A stretch of 64,000 nucleotides of DNA, taken from the NCBI RefSeq assembly GCF_001713395.1, contig NZ_CP016450.1, positions 2,294,001-2,358,000 on the forward strand. Reading direction: 5' to 3'. The notes under the pieces were generated by a model that searched no databases, was not told where the DNA came from, and saw nothing but the letters and a program-made list of their open reading frames with translations. A program made the position numbers and the translations under genes. This DNA is from Sinorhizobium sp. RAC02 (GTDB lineage Bacteria > Pseudomonadota > Alphaproteobacteria > Rhizobiales > Rhizobiaceae). This document shows, one piece after another, positions 1 to 9,098 of the stretch (within the stretch, counting starts at the first letter, position 1; each line of letters opens with the position of its first letter).

Positions 1-51
1 ATCGATTACCTCGCGGACCTCTACGGCCCCCTGCCCTATTGGGAGCGCTGA
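1..51 (+). CDS. 3' end of an unidentified gene (partial)
   Basis: The window opens inside an open frame whose last residues read IDYLADLYGPLPYWER before a TGA stop at 49-51. Only 16 residues are present, so no family can be assigned. The next start codon lies about 60 bases further on, so this gene ends a transcription unit or sits just upstream of the exported protein at 112. Confidence 0.5.
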   Translation: MDYLADLYGPLPYWER

Positions 52-111
52 GGGCGATTGGCGTGATGACGGCCTTGCGCTAGGCTGCCGTTCTCTTGGG
101 GAGGATGGCGG

Positions 112-624
112 ATGATCGGCAGGGTGTTACTGATGGCGGCCTTCATGGGCCTGCTGTTTCCGGCGGCGGCCACAGCGCGGCCACTCGACCCCCTGCTTGA
201 GGGTTTCGACGATGCCTGCGACTACAGCGACGCGCTCGCCTCCCTGCTGCAATCGAGCTACGCTTTCGCGCGCAAGGAGGGGACACTCTCCATCCCCGCC
301 GGTTACGAAGCCCTGTTCGGCCCACCCAGCGTCAAACCCGAAAACGAGTATCTCAAGGTGACGCTGCCGGTGGTGGACGGCACCTGGCGCGGCGTGCCCG
401 TCAAGGAGATCGAGGTCTATATCACCGAACTCGAAAGCGGCTTCAACTACCACGCCGTGCTCTTCCCGCTGGACGCGCTGAAGACCGCCGAGGCCACGTT
501 CAAGGCGCGCGGCATCGCCGCGAAGAAGAAGCTGTCGGCACAGGACGATTCCGGCTTCGGCTGGGACACCGGCTTCGCCATCATCGATGGCGCGCCGCGC
601 TACCAGTGCGACCTGTCCACCTGA
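112..624 (+). CDS. Small exported protein of unknown function
   Basis: This is a 170-residue protein with a clear Sec signal peptide. It has a hydrophobic stretch at residues 4-20 and a likely signal peptidase I site after the Ala-Thr-Ala near residue 22. The mature part is mostly polar and carries two cysteines (about C36 and C166) that could form a disulfide in the periplasm. The ATG follows a purine-rich GGGGAGGA ribosome site at good spacing. I do not recognise the family; a soluble periplasmic protein is the safest description. It is convergent with the DUF3422 gene, whose stop lies about 36 bases downstream. Confidence 0.75.
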   Translation: MIGRVLLMAAFMGLLFPAAATARPLDPLLEGFDDACDYSDALASLLQSSYAFARKEGTLSIPAGYEALFGPPSVKPENEYLKVTLPVVDGTWRGVPVKEIEVYITELESGFNYHAVLFPLDALKTAEATFKARGIAAKKKLSAQDDSGFGWDTGFAIIDGAPRYQCDLST

Positions 625-659
625 CTATGCTCTGACGCAATCCCGGATCTGGAATTGCT

Positions 660-1937
660 TTAATGCTTGTCCTCTTCGGCGTGCCGCTGGCGGATCGCGC
701 GGACGAGCAGCCACATGCCGGCGATGACGAAGGGCACGGCGATGCCGGTCAGCGTTTCCGGCTTGATCGGCAGGCCGAGACCATGCGCTGCCTTCGCGAC
801 ATAGCCGAAGAGGCCGACGACGTAGTAGGAGATCGCCGCAACCGACAGGCCTTCGACGGTTTGCTGCAGGCGCAGCTGCAATTTCGCGCGGCGGTCCATC
901 GAATTGAGCAGCGACGAGTTGAGCTGTTCCAGCTCCACGTCGATCCAGCTTCTGAGCAGGGCGGTGGCACGGGCGAGTTTTCGCGACAGGTTCGCCTGCC
1001 GCTCCTCGATGGACTGACAGGTGCGCATCGCGGGCGCTAGCCGGCGCTCCAGGAAGAAGCCGAGCGTTTCGTACCCCGGCACCGCCGTTTCCGCGAGCGT
1101 GCGGATACGCTCCTGCACGATGCCGTAATAGGCGCGGCTGGCGCCGAAACGGTAGAGGCTGAGCGCGGCATTGGCCTCCAGTTCGGCGGCAAGACGGGTG
1201 ATTTCCGACAGCAGTTCATCCGCCCTGTCGCGGGCATGCTGCTTCATGGTGTTGGTAATGCCGGTCAGCCCGTCCTCGATGCGGCGGATTTCCGGCGAGA
1301 GCGACTGGGCGAGCGGCAGGCCCATCATGGCGAGCGTGCGGTAGGTCTCGATATCGAGCAGGCGCTGCACGACGGCACCGCGCCCGGCCTCGTTCATACC
1401 GCGGTCGATGACGAGGATCTGCGTCAGCCCGTCACCGTTCTGCCGGAAGTCGGTCAGGATCATCGCCTGGCCGTTCTTGATCTCGCTATAACAGAGGCTG
1501 GTCGGGTCGAAACTGGCGATCGCCTCGCGGGTTTCCGGCGAATCGGGCCGGATTTCCAGGCGGATGCCGGAGATCATCGTGCCGGGCGGCGAAAAGCTGT
1601 CACCGAACGGATGGACCGGGACTTCGCCGCCGAATTTATCCGGCACCGGCCCGTCCCAGAAATAGGTCGAGAATTCTGTGTGACGTTCCCAGCGCAGCGT
1701 GCCCTGCCCCCAGCTCAGCGCGTGGTGACTGGAATCGCGGCCGGGCGGCGAGATGCCGCGCGAGCGTGACACTTCGGCCATCACGGCATGATCCACCGCC
1801 GAACCACCCTCCGTCAGGAAGGCGAGCTGGAAGATGACGCGTGGTGACGGCACCAGCGCATATGGTCTTGCGTGAATTTCCCCGAGCGCCTGCGCACGCG
1901 AAGTCGCCTGCGGAAAAGCGAAGCTGCCTTTTGCCAT
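660..1937 (-). CDS. DUF3422 family membrane-anchored protein
   Basis: The product is about 425 residues and matches the DUF3422 family common in alphaproteobacteria: an N-terminal HARPYALVPSPRVIFQLAFL segment, a Trp/His-rich middle and a helical C-terminal half. Two hydrophobic helices near the C-terminus (about residues 370-390 and 395-415) indicate an inner-membrane anchor with most of the protein cytosolic. I start at the ATG at 1937, preceded by GGGGGAAC, because the frame upstream (to 1979) looks non-native. The biochemical role of the family is unknown. It is divergent from the GntR regulator at 2080, so the 143-bp gap should hold both promoters. Confidence 0.85.
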   Translation of the reverse strand: MAKGSFAFPQATSRAQALGEIHARPYALVPSPRVIFQLAFLTEGGSAVDHAVMAEVSRSRGISPPGRDSSHHALSWGQGTLRWERHTEFSTYFWDGPVPDKFGGEVPVHPFGDSFSPPGTMISGIRLEIRPDSPETREAIASFDPTSLCYSEIKNGQAMILTDFRQNGDGLTQILVIDRGMNEAGRGAVVQRLLDIETYRTLAMMGLPLAQSLSPEIRRIEDGLTGITNTMKQHARDRADELLSEITRLAAELEANAALSLYRFGASRAYYGIVQERIRTLAETAVPGYETLGFFLERRLAPAMRTCQSIEERQANLSRKLARATALLRSWIDVELEQLNSSLLNSMDRRAKLQLRLQQTVEGLSVAAISYYVVGLFGYVAKAAHGLGLPIKPETLTGIAVPFVIAGMWLLVRAIRQRHAEEDKH

Positions 1938-2030
1938 GTCTGCACCGTTCCCCCATGTGCAACAGCTCTTTCTTAACAAATGTCAGGGCACGGGAGATAG
2001 GACGCATTGACGCAGGCAGAAAGTATAAAG

Positions 2031-2049
2031 TGGACAAGATTGTTGACCA
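2031..2049. promoter_or_regulatory. Probable GntR/FadR-type operator
   Basis: A 19-bp imperfect dyad, TGGACAAGATTGTTGACCA, has half-sites TGGnCAA and TTGnCCA around a short centre. This resembles operators of FadR-subfamily GntR regulators. It lies 31 bp upstream of the GTG start of the GntR gene and between the divergent genes, the expected place for autoregulation. The binding role is inferred from position and symmetry. Confidence 0.45.
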
Positions 2050-2079
2050 GTTTCTGCGCCGGTTGATACTATCGCCGTC

Positions 2080-2874
2080 GTGACCGACACCAGCTTCGAC
2101 CTTTTCGCCCGCATCAGCCACAGCCGCACCGCCGATGAGGTCGTGCGGCAGATCGAGCTGTTGCTGCTCGAAGGTATCCTGCGCGACGGGGATCGCCTGC
2201 CTGGCGAGCGCGAGCTTTCCAAACGGCTTGACGTCTCCAGGCCGATCCTGCGCGAAGCGCTGAAGGAGCTGGAAAACCGCGGGCTGCTGGTCAGCCAGCA
2301 TGGTGACGGCACCTATGTTGCCGACATTATCGGCCAGGTTTTTTCGCCCGCCGTCGTCGATCTCATCGCCCGCCATCAGCGCGCAACAGAGGACTATATC
2401 GAGTACCGCCGCGAGCTGGAGGGCATCACCGCCGACCTCGCCGCCCGGCGTGCCACCGACTATGACCGGCAGATGCTGACCCGCATCATGGAGGCGATGC
2501 GCGCGGCGCATAAGGGCGGGTCCTTCGACGCCGAACTCGAGGCGGATGTCGACCTGCACAATGCCGTCGGCGAGGCCGCGCACAACATCGTGCTCCTGCA
2601 CACGCTCCGCGCGTGTTATCGTCTGCTGGCGCAGGGGATCTTTTTCCACCGTCACCTCGTTTTCACCTCGGAAGAAGCACGTGGGCATCTGCTTGCCCAG
2701 CACGAGGCGATCTATGCAGCGATCATGGCGGGTGACGGAAATGCGGCACGAAATGCCGCTAAGGCGCATATGGGCTATATTGCCGTCGCAATCCGCGAAG
2801 CGGAACGCAGCGGCGAATGGCAACGTATTGCACAGCTGCGCATGCAAAAACGCGGTATCGCGCCACAAGCCTGA
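2080..2874 (+). CDS. GntR-family transcriptional regulator, FadR subfamily (FCD domain)
   Basis: This 264-residue protein starts with GTG. Residues about 10-80 form the GntR winged helix (GDRLPGERELSKRLDVSRP, then LREALKELENRGLL). Residues about 90-240 are an all-helical FCD ligand domain with the Asp/His residues that bind metal (ADVDLHNAV; HEAIYAAIMAGD). Members sense small acids such as lactate, glycolate or fatty-acyl groups and repress neighbouring catabolic genes. No catabolic operon adjoins it here, so the ligand is unknown. The dyad at 2031-2049 suggests autoregulation. Confidence 0.88.
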   Translation: MTDTSFDLFARISHSRTADEVVRQIELLLLEGILRDGDRLPGERELSKRLDVSRPILREALKELENRGLLVSQHGDGTYVADIIGQVFSPAVVDLIARHQRATEDYIEYRRELEGITADLAARRATDYDRQMLTRIMEAMRAAHKGGSFDAELEADVDLHNAVGEAAHNIVLLHTLRACYRLLAQGIFFHRHLVFTSEEARGHLLAQHEAIYAAIMAGDGNAARNAAKAHMGYIAVAIREAERSGEWQRIAQLRMQKRGIAPQA

Positions 2875-2943
2875 CTTGCGCCGCAAATCTCACGCAAGCA
2901 TGATGTACGATAACGACTCAGTGAGCGAATCCCGACAAGAGGA

Positions 2944-3468
2944 ATGAACAAGACCTTGAACCTTCTCAACCGCATCGCCAACGACGTCCACCTCATGTTC
3001 CAGCGCCCGGCGCGGGAGCAATATGGTGCGCTGTGCTATCGCGTGCGGAAGAAGCGTCCGGCGGTCGAAGTCCTCCTGATCACCAGCCGCGACACGGGTC
3101 GGTGGGTTATCCCGAAGGGCTGGCCGATGGATGGCAAGAGCGCATCCGCCGCCGCCGCGCGCGAGGCCTGGGAAGAGGCCGGGGTGAAGGGCAAGATCGG
3201 CGAGAAGCCGATTGGCAGCTACCATTACATGAAGGGCCTGCCGGAAGGATTGAAAGTCGATTGCCTGGTGCGCGTTTTCCCGCTCGCCGTCGATGAGATG
3301 GTCAAGAATTTTCCGGAAAAGGGTGAGCGACGCGCCGAATGGGTCGATTGCACGGAGGCAGCCGCCCGTGTGCAGGAACCGGGCCTCAAAACCCTTCTCC
3401 TCGCCTTCGAACAGAAGATGCTTGGCGCGGTCGCACCGGAGCCCAAAAACGGCACGACCGGCGCCTGA
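2944..3468 (+). CDS. NUDIX hydrolase
   Basis: This is a 174-residue NUDIX-fold protein. The NUDIX signature is visible around residues 60-82 (GWPMDGKS then REAWEEAGV), including the metal-binding REAWEE core. The first conserved Glu of the canonical box is replaced by Ala, a common variation in rhizobial members. Such proteins hydrolyse nucleoside diphosphates linked to another moiety, including diphosphoinositol-like or nucleotide substrates, but the substrate cannot be read from sequence. The ATG follows AGAGGA. A 19-bp perfect stem-loop lies about 45 bases downstream. Confidence 0.85.
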   Translation: MNKTLNLLNRIANDVHLMFQRPAREQYGALCYRVRKKRPAVEVLLITSRDTGRWVIPKGWPMDGKSASAAAAREAWEEAGVKGKIGEKPIGSYHYMKGLPEGLKVDCLVRVFPLAVDEMVKNFPEKGERRAEWVDCTEAAARVQEPGLKTLLLAFEQKMLGAVAPEPKNGTTGA

Positions 3469-3510
3469 TACGGCCGTCGTCCGAAGGCCGCTGATGCCCT
3501 GAAACACCCC

Positions 3511-3558
3511 TGAATAATTGATCCGCGGGTCGAAATCGCCCCGCGGATCAATTATTCA
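3511..3558. terminator. Long perfect inverted repeat after the NUDIX gene
   Basis: A 19-bp perfectly complementary stem (3511-3529 with 3540-3558) flanks a 10-base loop; the half-arm is TGAATAATTGATCCGCGGG. It sits between the NUDIX stop and the pit start. There is no T-run, but both arms are A/T-rich at the base, so it could act as a bidirectional terminator. The exceptional length also allows a regulatory or repeat-element origin. Confidence 0.5.
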
Positions 3559-3644
3559 GTGGATTCAGGATTTACAGCGACCTTTATGCCTCGCAAGCGA
3601 CACACGGCGCTGTATTGCCTTTTGGCAAAGACGGAGCAGCATGA

Positions 3645-5150
3645 ATGGCGAATTCTCAGGTCCAGCTTCGCAAGCCGACGCTGGACAAGGATCTGGAAAA
3701 ACTCACCTTCACCGAACAGGCCACGCACTTCGTGCTGCGGTCCTGGACGGGCGTGGGCATTTCGCTGGTCTTCCTGCTCATCACCATGGCCGTTGCCGAT
3801 AGTTTTGCCATGGGCACGCCGGGCGTGCTGGTGATCGCCGTCACCGCAGCACTGGCCGCCTACATGGCCATGAACATCGGCGCAAACGATGTGACGAACA
3901 ATGTGGGCGCTGCCGTCGGCGCGCGTGCCATGAGCATGGGTGTCGCCCTGGGCATTGCCGCCGTCTTCGAAATTGCCGGCGCGCTTCTCGCCGGTCAGGG
4001 CGTTGCGGCGACGGTCTCGTCGGGCATCGTTGATCGTGCCATCTTTCCGAGCCCCGAAGTCTTCGCCTGGGCGATGATGGCGGCGCTGGTTTCGGCAGCG
4101 CTCTGGATCAACATCGCCACACTTGCCAATGCGCCGATCTCCACCACCCACGCCATCATCGGCGGCGTGATCGGTGCGGCTGCCGCCGCAAGCGGCTTCC
4201 ACAGCGTGCAATGGGACGCGATCGCCGTCATCGTCGTCAGCTGGACCGTCTCGCCGATCCTGGGCGGGGTGATCGCGGCGGCTCTACTCTATTTCCTCAA
4301 GGAAACCATCATCTACCGCGACGACAAGATCGCCGCGGCCAAGACCTGGGTTCCCGTGCTCGTCGCGCTGATGGCCGGTGCCTTTGCCGCCTTCATCGCC
4401 AATGGCGGCACCAATGGCTTCTACGACATACCGATCGGCCGCGCGCTGCTCGTTGGCCTCGCCTTCGGCATCGTCGTCTACTTTGTGACGCGGCCGATCA
4501 TCCGCCGGCACGCGGAAGGCCTCGACAACCGCAACCAGTCGCTGCGCACGCTGTTTCGCATCCCGCTGATCTGCTCAGCCGCCCTGCTTTCCTTTGCACA
4601 CGGCGCCAACGATGTGTCGAACGCCGTTGGCCCGCTCTACGGCGTTGTCTCGGCCCTGCGCTCGGGGGGTACCGGCAACGAAGCCGCCATCCCGCTCTGG
4701 GTGATGATCATCGGCGCCTTCGGTATTTCGCTCGGCCTGCTGCTGTTCGGCCCGCGCCTGATCCGCATCGTCGGCAACGAGATCACCAAGCTCAACCCGA
4801 TGCGCGCCTTCTGCGTGGCGCTCTCCTCGGCTATCGCCGTGCTGACGGCGTCGGCTTTCGCCATTCCGGTTTCGTCCACCCATATCGCCGTCGGCGCGGT
4901 GTTCGGTGTCGGGCTGTTTCGCGAGTGGTACACACGTAACTCCCAGCGCCGGATCGACTATATCCGCAGCCGCGGCAACCGCGTCGCGGAGGAAGAAGAA
5001 CCGTCGGCCAATCCGGACGAGACACGCCGGCGCTATCTCGTGCGCCGCTCGCATTTCATGACGATTATCTCCGCCTGGATCGTGACGCTGCCCGTCTCGG
5101 CGATCCTGTCGGCTGTCGTCTTCCTCGTCCTCAACGCGCTCTTCACCTGA
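3645..5150 (+). CDS. pit: Inorganic phosphate transporter, PiT family
   Basis: This 501-residue polytopic inner-membrane protein carries the duplicated PiT signature: [12 protein letters not shown] near residue 78-89 and [12 protein letters not shown] near residue 319. Each Asp-Asn signature loop belongs to one inverted half of the transporter and contributes to phosphate and cation binding. About eleven hydrophobic segments are visible, with a central hydrophilic loop around residues 215-235. PiT proteins import phosphate as a neutral metal-phosphate complex driven by the proton gradient. The rsmE gene starts 10 bases after the stop, so the two are probably co-transcribed. Confidence 0.93.
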   Translation: MANSQVQLRKPTLDKDLEKLTFTEQATHFVLRSWTGVGISLVFLLITMAVADSFAMGTPGVLVIAVTAALAAYMAMNIGANDVTNNVGAAVGARAMSMGVALGIAAVFEIAGALLAGQGVAATVSSGIVDRAIFPSPEVFAWAMMAALVSAALWINIATLANAPISTTHAIIGGVIGAAAAASGFHSVQWDAIAVIVVSWTVSPILGGVIAAALLYFLKETIIYRDDKIAAAKTWVPVLVALMAGAFAAFIANGGTNGFYDIPIGRALLVGLAFGIVVYFVTRPIIRRHAEGLDNRNQSLRTLFRIPLICSAALLSFAHGANDVSNAVGPLYGVVSALRSGGTGNEAAIPLWVMIIGAFGISLGLLLFGPRLIRIVGNEITKLNPMRAFCVALSSAIAVLTASAFAIPVSSTHIAVGAVFGVGLFREWYTRNSQRRIDYIRSRGNRVAEEEEPSANPDETRRRYLVRRSHFMTIISAWIVTLPVSAILSAVVFLVLNALFT

Positions 5151-5160
5151 GAGGTCGACC

Positions 5161-5898
5161 ATGCGTGCAAATTATCGGATGCAACGCCTCTTTGTCGACG
5201 ACGCCCTCGTCGCCGGGCAGGCTTTCGAGGCCGCCAAGGAGCACTTCCACTATCTCACCAATGTGCTGCGCATGGCAGACGGCGATGCCGTGCTGCTGTT
5301 CAACGGGCGCGACGGCGAGTGGCGCGCCGAGCTTTCGCTGCCGACCCGCAAGCGCCTGCTGCTGACGCCGGTCGAACAGACACGGCCGCAGCCGGCACCC
5401 TGCGATCTCCACTATCTCTTTGCACCGCTGAAGGTTGGCCGGCTCGATTATCTCGTGCAGAAGGCGGTCGAAATGGGTGCCGGCATGCTCCAGCCGGTGA
5501 TGACCCAGCATGTGCAGGGCAAGATCACCAGCATCGAGCGCCTGCAGGCCAATGCCGTCGAGGCGGCCGAACAGTGCGGCATTCTCGCAATCCCGCAGGT
5601 TGTAGCCCCCCGCAAGCTGGACGACCTCATCTCCGACTGGCCGCGCGAGCGACGCATCATCTTCTGTGACGAGGGCCATGGCAGCCAGAACCCGCTGCCG
5701 GTGCTGCAAAAGATCGAGGAGCGCAAGCTCGCCCTGCTCGTCGGCCCGGAAGGCGGCTTTTCGGATGACGAGCGCACGCTGTTGCGCGGTCTCGATTTCG
5801 TGACGCCGATCCCGCTCGGCCCCCGCATCCTGCGCGCCGATACGGCGGCGGTAGCGGCGATGGCCGTCATCCAGGCGGCAATCGGCGATTGGGTATGA
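5161..5898 (+). CDS. rsmE: 16S rRNA (uracil(1498)-N(3))-methyltransferase RsmE
   Basis: This 245-residue SPOUT-class methyltransferase modifies U1498 of 16S rRNA with S-adenosylmethionine. Residues 5-70 form the N-terminal PUA-like RNA-binding domain ([18 protein letters not shown]). The C-terminal half holds the trefoil knot with the family motifs [13 protein letters not shown] (about residue 192) and [13 protein letters not shown] (about residue 218), which form the cofactor pocket. Length and motifs fit the family well. It follows pit closely and precedes gshA by about 190 bases. Confidence 0.93.
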   Translation: MRANYRMQRLFVDDALVAGQAFEAAKEHFHYLTNVLRMADGDAVLLFNGRDGEWRAELSLPTRKRLLLTPVEQTRPQPAPCDLHYLFAPLKVGRLDYLVQKAVEMGAGMLQPVMTQHVQGKITSIERLQANAVEAAEQCGILAIPQVVAPRKLDDLISDWPRERRIIFCDEGHGSQNPLPVLQKIEERKLALLVGPEGGFSDDERTLLRGLDFVTPIPLGPRILRADTAAVAAMAVIQAAIGDWV

Positions 5899-6085
5899 GC
5901 GACCGCCCCGCCTGCCCGCTGGAATTGCGGGAAAGCAAAAAGGCGAATTTTCCCGAAAAGTCGAATGGGTTTTTTTGAATCTGCCTTGAAAGGAATTCGC
6001 TTGCACCGCATTTAATTCCGGTCCAAGCACCCTTCCCAAGGCCCTGCGGTTCCGCCGGGCGCCATCCGTTCAGAAGAAGACGCCC

Positions 6086-7459
6086 ATGGCCCGTGATACC
6101 ACCGACCAGACGCCGATCCGCACCGTCGCGGACATGGCGGAATACCTCGCCGAAGGCAACAAGCCGAAGGAGAGGTTCCGCATCGGCACCGAGCATGAAA
6201 AATTCGTCTTCTTTACGGCCGACAACAGTCCCGTCCCCTATTTCGGCGACGCGAGCATCTCGGCGCTGTTGAACGGCATGCAGGCCAAGACCGGCTGGGA
6301 GCCGATCGTGGATGCCGGCCATATCATCGGCCTTGCCGAACCGTCCGGCATGGGCGCGATCTCGCTGGAGCCGGGTGGCCAGTTCGAGCTTTCTGGCGCG
6401 CCGCTGGAAAACCTGCACCAGACCTGCAAGGAATCGAACCAGCACCTCGCGACCTTGCGTGAGATCGCCGAACCGCTCGGCATCCGCTTCCTCGGCATGG
6501 GCGGCAGTCCGAAATGGTCGTTTGCCGAAACGCCGCGCATGCCCAAAAGCCGCTACGACATCATGACCCGCTACATGCCGAAGGTCGGCAGCCAGGGTCT
6601 CGACATGATGTACCGCACCTGCACGATCCAGGTGAATCTCGACTTCTCCTCCGAAGTCGATATGCGCCGCAAGATGCAGGTTTCGCTGAAACTGCAGTCG
6701 ATGGCGACCGCGCTCTTCGCCTCGTCGCCCTTCACCGAGGGCAAGCCGAATGGCCTGCTGTCCTGGCGCGGCGACATCTGGCGCGACACCGACAACAACC
6801 GCGCCGGCCTCATCCCCTTCGCATTCAAGCCGGATTTCGGCTTCATCGACTATGTCGAATGGGCGCTCGACGTGCCGATGTATTTCATCGTGCGCGACGG
6901 CAAGTACCATGACTGCACGCACGTCACCTTCCGCCAGTTCATGGCCGGCGCGCTGAAGGGCGAGGTTGCCGATTGGGAGCCGAACATCGGCGACTGGACG
7001 AACCACCTTTCCACGCTGTTCCCCGACGTGCGGCTGAAGCGCTTCCTCGAAATGCGCGGTGCCGACGGCGGTCCGTGGCGGCGCATCTGTGCGCTGCCCG
7101 CCTTCTGGGTCGGCCTGCTCTATGACGACGGCGCGTTGGACGCCGCCGAAGCCCTGACGCGCGACTGGACGGTCGAAGAAGTCTCGGCACTGCGCGATAC
7201 CGTGCCGGCACAGGGCCTCAAGGCCGACTTCCGCGGCAAGCCGCTGCTCGACGTGGCGCGCGAAGTGGTCTCGATTTCCCGGCAGGGTCTCAAGGCCCGT
7301 GCACGCCTCAATGGCGACGGCGTCGACGAGACCATCTTCCTTGCACCGCTTGACGAGGTGCTGGCGAAGAAGGCGACGCTCGCGGAAGATATGCTGGCGC
7401 TCTACAACGGCCGTTGGAACGGCTCGGTCGAGCCGGTCTTCACCGACTACCAGTACTGA
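6086..7459 (+). CDS. gshA: Glutamate-cysteine ligase, plant/proteobacterial type
   Basis: This 457-residue enzyme performs the first step of glutathione synthesis, joining glutamate and cysteine with ATP. It belongs to the plant-type class found in rhizobia. Residues about 33-40 (RIGTEHEKF) start the glutamate/ATP site, SLEPGGQFELSG (about residue 93) is the hallmark of this class, and TCTIQVNLDF follows near residue 178. No signal or transit peptide is present, as expected for the bacterial cytosolic enzyme. The order rsmE-gshA is typical of rhizobia. Confidence 0.94.
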   Translation: MARDTTDQTPIRTVADMAEYLAEGNKPKERFRIGTEHEKFVFFTADNSPVPYFGDASISALLNGMQAKTGWEPIVDAGHIIGLAEPSGMGAISLEPGGQFELSGAPLENLHQTCKESNQHLATLREIAEPLGIRFLGMGGSPKWSFAETPRMPKSRYDIMTRYMPKVGSQGLDMMYRTCTIQVNLDFSSEVDMRRKMQVSLKLQSMATALFASSPFTEGKPNGLLSWRGDIWRDTDNNRAGLIPFAFKPDFGFIDYVEWALDVPMYFIVRDGKYHDCTHVTFRQFMAGALKGEVADWEPNIGDWTNHLSTLFPDVRLKRFLEMRGADGGPWRRICALPAFWVGLLYDDGALDAAEALTRDWTVEEVSALRDTVPAQGLKADFRGKPLLDVAREVVSISRQGLKARARLNGDGVDETIFLAPLDEVLAKKATLAEDMLALYNGRWNGSVEPVFTDYQY

Positions 7460-7505
7460 GCCCATCCTCGAAAAAGCGGTTTGCGTGGGCAAAATTCCCG
7501 TTATA

Positions 7506-7531
7506 GTGCAGGCACATGCATGTGCCTGCAC
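7506..7531. promoter_or_regulatory. 26-bp perfect palindrome upstream of the DUF937 gene
   Basis: The half-site GTGCAGGCACATG is followed at once by its exact complement, giving a gapless 26-bp dyad that ends about 15 bases before the start codon at 7547 and just upstream of the GGGGAAGGG ribosome site. With no loop it is a poor hairpin, so an operator for a dimeric regulator overlapping the promoter or leader is the likelier reading. Confidence 0.5.
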
Positions 7532-7546
7532 GGGGAAGGGTTCACG

Positions 7547-8389
7547 ATGCTTTCGCTCTACGACATGATGATGCAGGCGCAGAACGGCAATGCCGTGGAG
7601 ACCATGGCGCGGCAGTTCGGACTGGCGCAGGAACAGGCGACGAAAGCCGTCGCCGCGCTGATGCCGGCGTTTTCCGAAGGTTTCAAGCGCAATGCCGCCA
7701 ATCCCTACGACATGGCGGCCTTCATGCAGGCGCTGACGTCAGGCGAGCACGCCAAATATTTCGAGGACATGAGCAAGGCCTTCACGCCGCAGGGGCTGGC
7801 GGATGGCAATGGCATTCTCGGCCATCTCTTCGGCAACAAGGACGTCTCCCGTGCCATCGCCGCACAGGCGGCGCAGATGACCGGCATCGGCCAGGAGATC
7901 TACAAGCAGATGCTGCCCGCCATGGCGAGCACCCTGATGGGCGGCCTGTTCAAGCAGTCCTTTGCGCCCTTCTTCCCGGGCACCGGCGGCACGCAGGCCA
8001 ATCCCTTCACCGACATGATGCAGCAATGGGCGCAGGCGACCGGCCTTGCCAAGAAACCGGAACCGGCAAACCCATTCGACAATCCCTTCACGCAGGCCGC
8101 ACAGGAGTTCTTCGGCGCGGGCCAGAAGAAGGACGCGCCGGCAAACCCCTTCACCGACAATCCTTTTGCCAAAGCCTTCCAGGACATGATGGCGAATATG
8201 GGCGGCCAGCCTGCGGCAAGCGCGAAGCCCAGCGAACCGGAAGCCACACCGGCGGATTCGCTGAAAGGCCTCGTCAACACGATGTTCGACACCGGCCTCG
8301 AAATGCAGAAGGACTACCAGCGCAACATCGAATCGATCTTCGAGACAATGCGAGGCAGCGTGGAGCCAGATGGCGGCAAGAAGGGCTGA
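7547..8389 (+). CDS. DUF937 domain protein
   Basis: This 280-residue protein starts at the ATG behind GGGGAAGGG; the longer upstream frame runs through the palindrome and is rejected. Residues 1-140 match the DUF937 helical region (MLSLYDMMMQAQNG; a Gly/Met-rich hydrophobic loop near 120-140). The remainder is a low-complexity tract with repeated Asn-Pro-Phe tripeptides (ANPFTDNPF type, about residues 145-215), followed by a helical tail. The function is unknown. The repeated NPF motifs suggest a flexible protein-binding region, which is inference. It is monocistronic, with the foreign-looking HNH gene just downstream. Confidence 0.8.
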   Translation: MLSLYDMMMQAQNGNAVETMARQFGLAQEQATKAVAALMPAFSEGFKRNAANPYDMAAFMQALTSGEHAKYFEDMSKAFTPQGLADGNGILGHLFGNKDVSRAIAAQAAQMTGIGQEIYKQMLPAMASTLMGGLFKQSFAPFFPGTGGTQANPFTDMMQQWAQATGLAKKPEPANPFDNPFTQAAQEFFGAGQKKDAPANPFTDNPFAKAFQDMMANMGGQPAASAKPSEPEATPADSLKGLVNTMFDTGLEMQKDYQRNIESIFETMRGSVEPDGGKKG

Positions 8390-8435
8390 CATTGCGTCAT
8401 GTTGGTAGAACCGCATTAAAGCCAAGGGAGCACTA

Positions 8436-9095
8436 ATGGCGACATGGCTTGAGGATATTAAACAAGTCTTCACGGCGGCTGGCGGCGAGATGCACTATAG
8501 CGACCTATATAGCGAATTAGGTCGCATCAGGGGGCGGGAACTATCGCGGAACAACGAAGCGACTGTTCGCAAAGAAGTGGAGCGCTTCTCGTCGCACTCG
8601 GACAATTGGAAAGAAGGGCGACCAGATCTATTCCGTTCAACTCGTGGGAAGGGAAAAGGCTTTTGGTCGTTGGCAAAGGCTAGCGAACAACTCCAAATTG
8701 CGCCTGATATTGAGGGCGCGAGCATTTTGGTTGATGCTGAACCTCCTGAGCGGCGAGAATATGTGAGAGAGCTCACTTTGAGAAATTCGCGCCCAATCCT
8801 TGCTCTCAAGAAACTTTATGGAGGCCGGTGTCAGGTTTCGGGTGAGCTTGTAATGGACGGAATAGCTGGCGATCTCACGGAGGCGCACCACATCCGCTGG
8901 TTAATGCGCGGCGGATTGGATGTCGAAGCTAACATCGTTGTATTGTCACCAACCTTCCATGCTGCCATTCACGCTGTAGATGCTAATTTCGATTGGGCGT
9001 CCCTTACATTCATTGTTTCCGGAAAACGCTTCCCTTTGCTAATTAATAAACACTTGGTAGCGCGAACAGCGCCACAGATGAACGAACAGCTTTGA
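8436..9095 (+). CDS. HNH endonuclease with N-terminal winged-helix-like region; probable insertion
   Basis: This 219-residue protein has a helix-turn-helix-like N-terminal part (residues about 1-85, resembling restriction-associated winged-helix domains) and a C-terminal HNH nuclease (YGGRCQVSGEL, then EAHHIRW and ANIVVLSPTFHAAIH, about residues 127-180). Conserved His, Asn and His residues for metal and phosphate binding are present. Codon use and base composition are visibly A+T-richer than the genes on either side, pointing to horizontal acquisition. It stands alone without a methyltransferase, so it could be a modification-dependent restriction enzyme. That role is inferred. Confidence 0.82.
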   Translation: MATWLEDIKQVFTAAGGEMHYSDLYSELGRIRGRELSRNNEATVRKEVERFSSHSDNWKEGRPDLFRSTRGKGKGFWSLAKASEQLQIAPDIEGASILVDAEPPERREYVRELTLRNSRPILALKKLYGGRCQVSGELVMDGIAGDLTEAHHIRWLMRGGLDVEANIVVLSPTFHAAIHAVDANFDWASLTFIVSGKRFPLLINKHLVARTAPQMNEQL

Positions 9096-9098
9096 CCG

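Noticed and set aside
5935..5975. Weak hairpin with T-run after rsmE
   Set aside because: Arms are short with a long A-rich loop; too weak to list as a terminator with confidence.
5867..7531. Minus-strand frame of 554 codons across gshA
   Set aside because: Shadow of gshA and rsmE; no ribosome site or family likeness.
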